A program made the translations under genes and the position numbers. The notes under the pieces were generated by a model. That model did no database searches. It was not told where the DNA came from and worked only from the letters and a program-made list of their open reading frames with translations. Below are positions 38,237 through 49,509 of a stretch of 64,000 nt of DNA, one piece after another. This DNA is from Cucumis sativus. Taxonomy: Eukaryota; Streptophyta; Magnoliopsida; Cucurbitales; Cucurbitaceae. The stretch is taken from positions 24,974,075 through 25,038,074 of the forward strand of contig NC_026658.2 of assembly GCF_000004075.3 (NCBI RefSeq), in the 5' to 3' direction. Each line of letters opens with the position of its first letter. The first letter of the stretch is position 1.

Positions 38237-38434
38237 ATGGCCGCCGTCTCTAAGGTTTCTTTCATGGCTCTTGTTGCCGTTTTGTTCGCCGTCCTCTCCG
38301 TTGCTGTTGCACAATCTGCAGAGTCTCCTGCTCCCCCTCCGGCTTCTCCGGCTAACTCTGTCGTTCCTTCCTTGAGCTTTGCTTGTGTTGGTGCTTTCCT
38401 TGCTCTTCTCTTTGGATCTGCACTCAAGGCTTGA
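38237..38434 (+). CDS. Arabinogalactan peptide (AG-peptide), GPI-anchored
   Basis: A 65-residue precursor starts at the ATG at 38237 (context CCAATGGCC). Residues 1-25 are an Ala/Val-rich signal peptide cut near VAVA|QS. The mature core is only about 13-18 residues, with SPAPPPASPA, whose prolines would be hydroxylated and carry arabinogalactan. Residues about 42-65 form a hydrophobic C-terminal GPI-addition signal (SFACVGAFLALLFGSALKA). This layout matches plant AG-peptides of the AtAGP16/20 type, which sit on the outer face of the plasma membrane. The gene is intronless in the coding part, and the next bases are an AT-rich 3' UTR. Confidence 0.9.
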   Translation: MAAVSKVSFMALVAVLFAVLSVAVAQSAESPAPPPASPANSVVPSLSFACVGAFLALLFGSALKA

Positions 38435-38439
38435 ATCTC

Positions 38440-40610
38440 ACATTCATGATACTTCTTCCTACGCGTTTTGTGATTTTACCCATGGATTCGGTTACTGATG
38501 ATACTCCATTATTGAGGGTTTTATTGACTATATTATTGAGTGTATAGGACATGGTTTTCGACGATGTCAAGATTTAGCTTTTATTAGATATTGGTGGTTT
38601 GTATTCATGTATTATTATCATTATTATTATTCATTGTGTGTTATTTCTCATTATTAATATTGTTCTTTTTATATCTCCACATTATTTGAGTAAATAAATT
38701 ATTTCAGTTTTCTAAACTCTCTGTTTCGTGAGATTGATTGATCAACATCTCTATTCTCTCTTCACTCCAAATTGTTTATAAACTGTATCAATACTTGTGT
38801 ATAATCGGGAAGCGGAAATGAAGCTAGAGAGATTCCGTCTTCACTTCCTAAACCATTCCGTCCAAACAAGATTTTAACTTCACAGTTCAAAATTTGAAAT
38901 TCCAACAAAAACAACCATCGGGATGGCTGTGTTTGGTAATACTAGAAATATGTGTATCATTTATCTTCTTCGTATTATTAAATATTATAGAGGTGTGAGG
39001 TGTAATTAGCGTCATAATTAAACTACTAATGATGAATGGAGTCCAAATCCACCATCGTCAAAACTAGAATTAAATGCCTCAATTAGTGAAAGGTGATGGG
39101 TTTTGTCTGGTATACTCTCATTGTCATCTCATTTCAAATGGCTCTCTCATTTAGGTTATCAAAGATATAATAACAAAGGAAAAAACTTGTAAATTAATGG
39201 TGGCTTGGTTAGAGAAACACCATCCATAGTTGATTCAGACTCCAACGCACATAAGGTGGTGAAATTAAGGGAGAATAGAGGATGGAAGAATTTGTGAGAA
39301 AAGAAAGGGTGCGTGGCGAAGTGTAAATGGTGGAGAGGGACGGCCTGGCCATGTGGGTATAGGGATACGCAATATCTCGTGTGAGAGAAGTATCCAACTA
39401 AATGATGCCACGTATCAGTGATATTTTAAAAGAATCACGCGGTTTGTCTGAGAGCATAATACCCAAATTAGGGTGTGTGAATACGAACATGAACATGAAC
39501 ATGATCAACAATAATAATATAATAGATCTTATGGGTTTGTGCAATCCACGCCTATGAGATTATTATATTTGTATCTTTTCCAATTTTCGAGAACTCCATT
39601 CTCCATTCTTTTTTTTTTCTTTTTTTTTCTTTTTAATTTTTTAAAATTTTTCGTATGTATCTTTCTTTTTGTGCGATTTTGAACCATCGTCTTTGACTTC
39701 AACATAATGCATTAGTAAAGACAAATATATGGTTTTGAGAATGTGACTCTCCAATTTTGGAATTCTTTTGCTAATACTGAATGTTGCTGTTAATATGTAT
39801 TGATGTAAAGTCCCAAGTGTTTATTTTTCCATGACAGTGCTGAAATTAACATAACTTAATTCTCATCTTGAGTGATACAATATTACAATATTAAATTAAT
39901 TTAAGATAATTGAAATAGTGTTTGTAGTATTGGTATGGTAGAAAGAAAAAACCTTTGAAATTAAACAATTCAACTGGTTCTTTTTTCTTTAAAGACAGGT
40001 CAGGTCAGACTGTTCTCAAACTTTTCTTGAATTTGATTCCAAAACCTCAATGACCAATTCAGAATTGAGAATCCATTGGAAAAATTTGCTATCAGAGTAC
40101 CCACTCAACCAATCTCCCACCCCTCACCCAAACTTCTTCCAAAAAACAAAGGATAAAGGGAGATTCATCACATTATCGAAAACCCCCAGATATCTTCAAA
40201 CTCCACTCTTCTCTATCTTCAAATTTCGAAAGTAAAAAAAAACCATGTTTGTTAGATTATCTTATTTAATTTGCATATTACCCTGACCTCCCCCCTCCCC
40301 ATAAAAACCGTGAAAACAAACAGCATTTTCAAGAGGATGAATGAAATAGAATGAATAAATAAATCAAGAGAGGAAAGGAACAAAGAAAAAAAATTGCCTA
40401 CTTTCTCTGCTCTGCCCCTTCAATCTACTAACCATTTTTTAAAAAAAGGGAATCCATAGAGTTTGTACATTTTATGGTGAATCCTCACTCATTTCACTCT
40501 GAATCCGACTCCATGTTACCCATTGCCTTCAATCCTCTCGGTCTCTGCCATCAAATTTATAATCAAACCATTAATCACAACTCTCCATTGATTAACACAT
40601 TCATCGATTT
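38440..40610. other. Intergenic, no gene recognised
   Basis: Holds the 3' UTR of the AG-peptide gene (to about 38700) and AT-rich spacer. A less AT-rich patch (39200-39480) includes CCACGTATC and other ACGT cores but has no supported ORF. The right end probably holds the 3' UTR of the DUF1639 gene. Confidence 0.55.
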
Positions 40611-40617
40611 CATATCA

Positions 40618-42994
40618 TTAGCTCGAGATACTCACCTTCTTAGAAATCTTCTTTTCCCGAACTTCATACCGCTCGAGAGTCAGATCTGATAGCCATGCCC
40701 CCGGACTCACCAGCTGCAGCAAACCATTTCAAAATGTTCAAACCCCATGGAATAAAGCAAAAGGCACCCATATTCAACAATATACAATGCATAATCAGGT
40801 GAGGTAATAATTGTTAGGAGGTGGGTATTCATCAGCCAACAGCTTTGGGGCCCAATCTAAAAAAAGCACTTTCTTTACAAAAAGAGCTAAGGGTCCCATT
40901 TGTCACTGATAACATACCAATCACCACCCTACACATGGCTGAGCATCAAATGGCATCCGATGCAACCTCCCTTTCTAATCGTACCATCTCTCTTTATTGT
41001 TCTCTTAATTACAATTCATACCGTTTAACTAATCCCACACCCTCCTCCCCCAAGTAATTACTCTACTAAACCCCTTTTTAAAATTTCAACACTTATTTGT
41101 TTTAAGCCTAATTTAAAAACATTTATATAGCTAATGAGTTTACTTTACTATTTGATACTGTACCGAAGTCATCGAACAAACCTTATCTTTATTCTTTAAA
41201 CAAGGACTTGGTTTAACTTCCTTAGTCGGTTTCAGATTTTTTTTTTTTGTATCATCTTCCATTTTCACTTTAAGTAAAGAAAACCCCTAAAGGAATTTAT
41301 TTGTTTATTAACTTTTTTGTTTCTAACCCTAGAAAATTATAGGTTTGAGAATGCCGAGAAGACAAGGGAGTATGATACAAACAGCACAGCAGCCAACCTG
41401 CAAAAAATAACCGTACACCGTGTCCTATCCTATACAAGAACGTGAATCAAACGCAGCCCGTGAAAGCTGCAGTGTTGTTTTCTTATATGAATAAATTTAT
41501 TTATTTTCTCATAATTTTTATGTTAAAAATAAAAATAAATAAATAAACCCTTTTGAAAATTTCCTATGGCTACACAAAAAGATAAATGAATTAATAGTTA
41601 AAAGAGGATGAGATTAAGGGGGGGTGGGGGGCTTACGTTGACGGTGCGTTGGATAATCTTGGCACGTTTCTTGGGTCTTTGTGGCAATTTAGAGCCTTTG
41701 ATGGCTAAGAAATCCTCTTCTTTCTCTTTGTTCGTCAAAGCAATAGCGAATTTTGGCGGCCATACTTGAGGCAGAGCAGCTTCCCCACTCCCACCGGAGG
41801 AAGACCCACCTTTTTTACTATCGTGCGCCGTCTCCGATGTAGTCCCCGATTTATTGTTATTCTCATTGTGATGATGATGATGGCTGTTGTTATTGTTGTT
41901 GGAATGATGATGGTGGTTATTACTTCCTCCTCTTCTATCGTGCGCCACTCTGTCTGGCGACGCAATTCCCCTAACCCCACCGTTGCCGTGCCCTCTCATC
42001 GCCCCCGCCGTCTCGGAGTTCCTATTTATTAAAAACAAAAAAACAAAAAACAAAAAACAAAAACAAAAAAAAAAGGAAAAGACGTTTTTATGTAAGAGTA
42101 ATATGAAAATAAATAAATAAAAGTAGTAAAAAGAAACTAGATTTAGAGAGGAAGGAAGTCAAATTCCGAAATTGACCTTTGAGGGGAAGGATCTTTAAGA
42201 TCGGTGAGACAAGTATAGCGAATGTGGGGGAGATGGTGATTTTTGGGTTTCCCTTTGGATTTGGTTTTTCTTCAATTTTCTTTTCTCTTTTAATTTCAAA
42301 ATAATATCAAATAAAAAGTAAGAACATAGATGTGGGTTGTTCATAGCCGTCCGATTAACATAATTCCCTTCACCATCGTTAAGATTACGTGTGACGACGA
42401 CGTGAAGGTCTATTGTGACTGTACACACTCGTGGGTCCACCACACACTCTTTTCCCTAATCCCAAATTAGTGATCACACGGCTCTCATTCCTCCACACAA
42501 AAAAGCTTATCACTAAAATCATTTCCATTATTCACAATCATGTGCTTAAGATTAACATCTTAACATCGTCATCGTCATACCATAAAATTTAAAATTTGGA
42601 ATAAATACCTGAGAATGCGGTGGTGAGGAGGGGGCAGTTGAGGAGAAGATGGTCGTTGGCGGAGATTCAGATACCCATTGGCAGGAGGACCATGGGTCCG
42701 GTTCGGGGAGTCTTTATCGGTTCTAACGACTCGGCGGTCGACTCGGGCGGTGGTGGTACGGTGAGCCGGAGTGGCGGGGTCGGTTTTATCTCTGCCTTGG
42801 ACCTTCATGCATCTAAGGCGCTTCCGGTTTCCCCACTGCAAAACAAAGTCCGATGATGGTGTGGTTGTTTGTCTTGTAGCATCGGAATTGGATCTCAGTA
42901 CGTCCACTCCGCTTCTCCCCGATGTGTCCACTTTGTTATTGGCGGTGCCGTTGCTATTATTATTATTATTGGTTCTTATGGTATCCCTTTCCAT
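40618..42994 (-). CDS. DUF1639 family protein with Asn/His-rich linker
   Basis: Three coding exons, 42994-42609, 42021-41637 and 40713-40618, join in frame (ILR|NSETA and RTVN|LVSPG) to give 288 residues. Family hallmarks are an N-terminal block FVLQWGNRKRLRCMK (50-64), then WPPKFAIALTNKEKEEDFLA (216-235), SKLPQRPKKRAKIIQR and LVSPGAWLSDLTLERYEVRE (258-277), which match plant DUF1639 (PF07797). The function of the family is unknown; the basic patches suggest a nuclear protein, which is inference. Between the blocks lies a low-complexity linker (about 162-186) of His and Asn runs. Donor-like sites at about 43680 and 43940 on the minus strand suggest a multi-exon 5' leader, so the promoter is probably near 44.7-45.1 kb. 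Confidence 0.88.
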
Positions 42995-42999
42995 CAGGC

Positions 43000-45150
43000 T
43001 TTTAAATATAACTGTAATGTGGAATGGACGGCTAACCCAAGTTAGTTGAGGTAATCAACCATGGTTAAATCTCCATAAAGTAAAACAAAGAAAGAGGGAA
43101 AATGGAGGAATTGTGTTGGATTTTGCAATCAACCCCCCACATGGCCTAATTAGCGAAAACAGGTAAACAAAGATGAACCTTCTCCAGCTATTTCCGAGTT
43201 CAGATAAACTCATAATCGCGAGAGCTTGTGAGGGATTTAATTATGCAAGATCAAGGTCAGAAAAAACTTTTCATTACAAGAAGGAAAATGAGGAGGTTTT
43301 TTCTTTTCGATTTGATATTAGATCTAAACCCAGAAATCCAATGATAGGTAATGCATTCACAAAATCAAAAAAGATAAGAGCATCTGGGAAAATTCGTCTG
43401 CTGATTGCGAATCTGAACAACAAATCAAACTCGCATCTTTCCATCATAGAAAGAAATCCAATTGAGAGGAAAATCCTGTCCGTGAACATTTTTGGAGATG
43501 GAAATTTCTGAAGCCATACACAGAGGAAAGGTTTTCATTTTCTCCATCAACATATGAATTTTAAAAATTTAATAAAAACTCTCTGATTCTTCGAAATGAA
43601 GAAGAGATGAACAATGGAAGGAGTAGGATAGTCTCTTTAGAGAGAGTAGAAAATGGAGGTGAATAAAATTTGATGCATTACCTGAAAAACCTGAACTGAA
43701 GCAAACAAAAACCAGTGCGCAAAATCAAAAGGGAAGCGTAGGAAGGCGACTGATGCCATGAGATGAAGAATAACGAAGAATCAAAATAATCCCCTCTGCC
43801 CCAAACCACCGAATGGAGGAAAAAACGAAAGAAGCCACAGTACAAAAAACAACTGCACATCAAACTCTCGAACTAAATCTCAAAAACCCAGTTGAATATA
43901 TACGATCTACGATTCAGGATAATTTTCTTTACCTGTGATTCAAAGAAATTCCCAACCAGATGGTCGCTTCTTTTACTCTTCAGACTAAGCGAAAATGCGA
44001 ATCAGAAACCAAATTGCAACGACGGAGTTCCATCGCTCAGAGTTCTCTTCTTCGACTATCGAACAACAGCCCTGTTTCCACCATCTCCAATCTTTCCAAC
44101 AGTTTGGATTTTCTTCAGACAAACTAAAAAATCCGTTTAAAAAAATGCATCTGAAATGAACAAACAGATTACAGAAAATCAATAAACGGAGTCATTCCAC
44201 AACCAAAAACACAAATAACTAACAACCCAGTGAAAGGAATTTCTCACAAATTTGCAAGCCTCTGTAAACTTCAAGACGTCCCCCAGATGATTACAAATGA
44301 AAAGGAATCGATTGGGTAAATAAGAGAGCAAAATTCGCTTGTAAATCAAATCCACTCCGAATTTGTTCAACTAGAAATTCCCAAATGTATTCGTGAAAAA
44401 ACAAAAACAAAAACAGTCACGCCTGTTTAATTATTTCTTTAAACAGATCAATTCCAAAAGACGGAGAAAAATTGAAGCAAGGAGCGAAATTGTTCGACCC
44501 ACAAGCTTGTTTACAAATGAGAGATCCTCAGCATTCCAGACTAGAATTGAGAACACTAAACTTCGTTCCGATTAGAGAACAATAACAAGGAAAAAACAAA
44601 ACAGAAGAGAATTTGAAAGAACGCCAGAAGAACTGGAGAGAGCTTTCTTCTTCCTTCTCCTTCTCCTTCTCCTTCTTCTTCTTCTTCGTTTCTTGTTCTT
44701 CTTCTTCGTCCCTCCTTTTCAACAAATACAAAACACACCCTATGAAACGGAATTTTATACCCTCATTACAGATTGAATCGCACACTTGCTTTCTCCGCCG
44801 TTCATCATACATCAAACGACTATCCTTTCATCTCACCATCCTTCTCTCTCAGTGCCCGCGTTACGGCGTCGTATCATGTTTTGGTTTTCCTAACCCTTTT
44901 TTGTTTTCCTTTCTCACGGCCTTTATTGACGTCAAACGGAATCTTCAACGCCGTCAAGTTTTTTATTATTATTTTCGCGGGGGGGAAATTAAATGTGGTT
45001 TCCTTTGTTTCGGTTGGGTGCGACGGCCCATTTGGGTGAGACCAATGGGTTGGGTTTGGGTCCGCTTTCGAACGTTAACCGTGGTTAATTATGTAACCAC
45101 GGTGGATGAGTGAAAAAGGAGATGGTATCCACTGTGACCCTCCCTATTAT
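43000..45150 (-). promoter_or_regulatory. Probable spliced 5' leader and promoter of the DUF1639 gene
   Basis: On the minus strand, donor-like sites TTTTTCAG|GTAATG (exon end 43681) and AATCACAG|GTAAAG (exon end about 43934) and a GAA/CTT-rich stretch (44638-44705) resemble non-coding leader exons and introns. The region near 44.75-45.1 kb is GC-richer and carries GGCCCA/TGGGTT motifs and a palindrome. ORFs in this region are short and lack domains. The exon structure is inferred. Confidence 0.35.
45078..45103. promoter_or_regulatory. Perfect 10-bp inverted repeat ACCGTGGTTA
   Basis: Arms ACCGTGGTTA (45078-45087) and TAACCACGGT (45094-45103) flank ATTATG. The arms contain GGTTA, a core seen in plant GT-element/trihelix sites. 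It lies in the likely promoter of the minus-strand DUF1639 gene. Confidence 0.45.
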
Positions 45151-45852
45151 CCTATCTATGTGCTGGAGATATCTATTTAAGATTTAACATATTTTCCTAT
45201 TTAAATTCAATTTCTTTACCTTTTCTTTTTCTTAATTTCTAATTTTAAAAAAATTACAAGATGTTTACTGCAATATGTGGAGAAGTAGTAGTTTATAAAC
45301 TTCAACAATATTGGCTTACTTTGGTTTTTACTATTTTATTATTATTGGTATTCTAAATTCAAATAGAAAATATCTGTTTCACCAACTCTAACAAAAATGT
45401 ATTGGATTTTAAGTTACATTGTTCTTTACTATTAATTTAGTCATTTTGTGTATATACCAATATTCGAAACTAGGAGTAGAAACGTTGATCCAAGGTCTTT
45501 TTCTTTTTTTTTTTCATTAGAAGAAGCTTGCAATATTAAAATAGGTTTTTATATTATATAGTAATACTTACGTGCATTTATCTTCACCATTCACATATGA
45601 AACATATTCAAATATTCTATAAATAAATAAATAAAATCAAACCGTATTGTAACGAGTTATTATTTTACAATTTGATGAGATGCATAAAGATAGGTGATGC
45701 TCAAGATGCGCCCAAATATATATATATCTTTTATATACACAATTTTCTTATTTTAAATTTTGGCATGATCCATAGGACAAGTTGTATGTTGAAAAATGTT
45801 TAGCTTGACCCGGAAAAAAATTTCTTCCAAAAAGTCATTTATTTTTAAGCAT

Positions 45853-45911
<59 letters not shown>

Positions 45912-48000
45912 AAAGAATGGTGATGTCTTTAGTTACATTTTCTCAAAATAGTATTTTTATACCAAGCTTTTTTTAAAATTTATTGTACACTTAAAATAAT
46001 AATGTGAAAGAAGACTAAATATTGAAGACTATGAATTGGACACTTAAATGAGTTAGGAAGTTTAAAGTAACTCTTACCTCCATTTTCTTTAACATATTTG
46101 GTGGTCGTATTTAAAAATATTATATAGACTAAAGTTTCACATTTTAAAATCTTTTAAATGAATTTTTTATATATATAAAAAAAAAAGTTATAATTTTTAA
46201 CTATTTAGTTTACTATCTTACTTCATGTTTATTATGATTGTCTCATTTTCATAATTGAAAAACATATATCATTTGATTAATTATATTTAAATTAAAATGA
46301 GTCAACAAATTATGTCTTTTTAACAAGAATGACGTAACGTTATATTTTAATTCAAAAACATTTACGAAAAAATGTGATAATGAATTAATTCATCTTTTTT
46401 TTAGAAATGTTTGTACGATTTGGCTTATTTTGATTTGCTTTGGATCTTTGTTGGAGTTTAAAGCATGCTTGTAGTTTTTGAAGATTGTAATTTTAAGTCA
46501 CGGTTGGTGCATCCATGGAGAGGCATTTTTTCTTTTGTTTAGGATAGTTAATGTTTTTTTTTTATTAGTAACGAGTGATATTGTTTGATTTTGATATGTA
46601 ACATTGGTTCTAATTGCTTGGGGTTGGTATTGAGGAAACCCTAAAGGGCTATTCTCTATTTAGACTTTGTCTTCATTTATATGTACTTTATTTTTTTTGG
46701 TAAATTTTTTTACATTATTCATTTTTCCTTTATGTCTTGTTGATTTGTGTCTTAGCTTTAAGGTCATTTTTCCTTTTCAGCAGTCCAATACAATTGGAGG
46801 AAAAAAATTAGATAAAAGAGATAAATTTTGTCTTATATCTCATTTCTATCTTTTTTTTTTTTCTTTATTTTGTTTCAAGAGTTATACCAAGACTGTGGTA
46901 GATATTTGAATTTCGACATATTGGTTGACTTAGTTGACTCAAGGAACAATTTGTTGCGCGAGTACACGATGCTTGATATATTACTCAATTTTGACATCAA
47001 CATTTCATCTCAAATCACTTAGAATCACACATCAACAATATACATATGTCTTAATTGAATTGAACTATGTTATCGATGAAATTGTTTTTAGCATTTAAGT
47101 ATATATTTTTATTTTTTTAGTATAATAGCTTCAAAATAGAATAGTATTTCTCACTTTACTATTTAATTGCTACAACTTTAATTAGTATCTTAAATTCTCC
47201 TCTTTATATTACATTATAGAATGTTTACTATTTTATCAAATTAAAATTATTTTACACTACAAATACATGTTATTAATTATAATCCAAAGTAAAATGATTC
47301 ACACCTCAAATTACAAACTATCATAGCTCAACTATAATAACTTAAGATGATAACAATCTCCCTTGCTCCAAACACTCCAAAAATATTATAAGAAGATTAT
47401 AGGTAGTTTAGAAATTCTAGAAGGAGATTATCAACCATGTATAATACTCATATTTATAATTGATGAGGATGAGATCTCAACCGTCCAAAGTTTGTTGTCA
47501 TTTTTCTATTAATTCGACATCACCAATCCATCCCATTTAGCTTGTCATGTGAGGATTTTTTTTTTGTGTGAGTAATGAGAAAAAGATGTACAAAGATGAT
47601 TATTGTTTCGAGTGCACCAAAGATCAAGTATTACTTTTCCTCTAACAAGAGTATATTAATTTAAACTATCCGTACTAACGATTTACATCCTCTCAAAATC
47701 ACTAAATTTTCTTCCTAAACCAACCAATTCAAACATTTGATTATAACAACTTTCAACATCCTAGCATGTATTACAATTAGAAGATATGAAAGTTTAGAAT
47801 ATTATATCAGTAATCATTATGTATTTATATTTTCCTTAATTCTTCCATATTTCTCCCTCACATACATCAAATTTTGCTATGCTTCTTTCTAACTTTGTTT
47901 TATGATATAACTTTCTGACCCAAAATATATATTTACTACAAACAAAATCAATTTTATTTCAACATCTTTCCCTAATAACAGCCGGTAGCCTTGAACTACT
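45150..48000. other. AT-rich intergenic region, no gene recognised
   Basis: Very AT-rich, with a long TA microsatellite (45856-45906). No ORF with a recognisable domain was seen. The ORFs at 46667-47022 are hydrophobic, T-rich and probably spurious. Confidence 0.65.
45856..45906. repeat. (AT)n microsatellite, about 25 units
   Basis: An uninterrupted alternating AT run of about 51 bases followed by a short A tract. Likely polymorphic between accessions. Confidence 0.95.
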
Positions 48001-48079
48001 ACTTCCCGGCCACAGTCATGGCCTGACCGACGACGGAGAAAATGGCAAAATGACATTATTAATCACTTTAGTTTGGTGT

Positions 48080-49500
48080 TCATTGTTTTGGGGTTTGTAA
48101 GAAGTGGCAAACGACGGTGCAGTCGTCTTGTTTTGAAGAAGGCCAGCGTTTCCAAGCCTCTGTCGCCGCATCCACCACCGCTTTCGCCGCCGCTTCTTCA
48201 CTCTCCGCCGCCCAAACGATGGACGCTACTTCGTCGTTGCTCAGCACATCCCATATCTGAGAATAATCGAAAAACCCCACATCTCAAAATTACTAAATTT
48301 GCTAATTAATTTGATTTTTTTTAAAATCTACGGAATGAAATATGTTTCTCTCTTTTTCTTGCTTTAAATGAATAAAGTAGTTATTTATTGCATTTAAAAA
48401 TCAAAGTCAACAATTTTTTTGAACATAATAGGAGATGAAGTAAATTAAAACCATGGGAATCTTGGAGAACTATCGAAAAAAAAAAGAAAAGAGAAGAGAG
48501 GATTACCCCATCAGTGGCGAGAACGATGAAGCGATCGAGAGAAGTGAGAGGGCGGAAGGAGACATCAGGGAGATTAATAATGCCATAATCTTTAAGAGCA
48601 AAATCACCAAAAGCTCTTGACATAGCCAGCCCCGGTGAGTCTTCGTTGGGGAGCCACACTCTTTGTATATGAGCTTCGTCTTTCAGCGCCAAGACTCTCC
48701 CTTTACATCTTCTTATTCGCTCACCCTCACTCTCCAATCCAGGCTTTAAATCTGTAGTTAACTGAACGGCTTTGATTCCTCCATCCTCCCTCATCCTCCC
48801 CATCACCGCCCTTGAATCTCCCAAATTCCCAATCACCAAATAATCTTCCTGTTTTCAACATATCATTCATTATCATCTCCCCTTTAATTTGTTTTTTAAA
48901 AAACGAGAAGAAGAAAAGAAAAAAAATGAAAACATTATTATGTAACAGGATCTTAATCATTACCTGTTTGACCATAACAACAGCGGTTGATCCACTGCAA
49001 GAGCCATCCAAATTCTCTTGGAGTTTGATCTCTTTATCCATAACCTTGAAGGAAGTTTCAAAAGCTTCTTTCCATGCATTGAAACTCTTCCTCTTCACCA
49101 AGCTTGACTTAGCAGTTACCTCCCCAAGCAATAATGAAGGCAATCTATTCTTCACTAAATTGCTCACAATATGACCATTTGGTCCATGCCCATCAAAAAC
49201 TCCAAACAAATCACTCTCTTCAACTTCTCCATACTCCTAATTCACAAAACAAACACACAAATTTAATAATTCTAAATACGTAATAATTAAAACAAACAAA
49301 TCTAATTAAATTACCTGATATGCAAAAGCAGCATCTTGATTGATTCCTTTGCTGCCTTGCTTAGAACAAATGGATTCGAGTTTCTGAATCCCGCAAACAG
49401 AATAACATGACTTATAATGATCTTCTTCAATAATAATACTTCCAACTTTGTTAGTTTCATGGCGAATCTGAGAAGATGCAGAGGATATACAGATTCCCAT
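48080..49500 (-). CDS. Protein phosphatase 2C, putatively N-myristoylated (clade E type)
   Basis: A Mg/Mn-dependent Ser/Thr phosphatase. Exons 49500-49315, 49236-48964, 48848-48507 and 48256-48080 are all phase 0 and give 325 residues. The start was set at 49500 because it yields MGICISS, a myristoylation/palmitoylation signal usual in this plant clade. An in-frame upstream Met (49542) would mask it. PP2C motifs in order are SKQGSKGINQDAAF, LFGVFDGHGPNGH (metal ligands around D77/G78), SCSGSTAVV, NLGDSRAVMG (D164), GLAMSRAFGDFALKDYG, FIVLATDGIWDVLSN (D266) and DDCTVVC (D312). All metal-binding Asp positions appear kept, so it should be active. It probably acts at the plasma membrane. Targets are unknown. 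Confidence 0.93.
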
Positions 49501-49509
49501 TGTCAAAGG

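Noticed and set aside
41735-42032. Long ORFs on both strands over exon 2 of the DUF1639 gene
   Set aside because: They are shadows of the repetitive His/Asn codons. Only the minus frame joining DUF1639 blocks is supported.
42195-42443. 82-codon minus-strand ORF inside DUF1639 intron 1
   Set aside because: It has no domain. The region looks like promoter or leader sequence and might be an alternative start, but nothing confirms it.
43173-43511. 112-codon plus-strand ORF
   Set aside because: It lies antisense to the presumed spliced leader of the DUF1639 gene, with no domain and AT-driven codon use.
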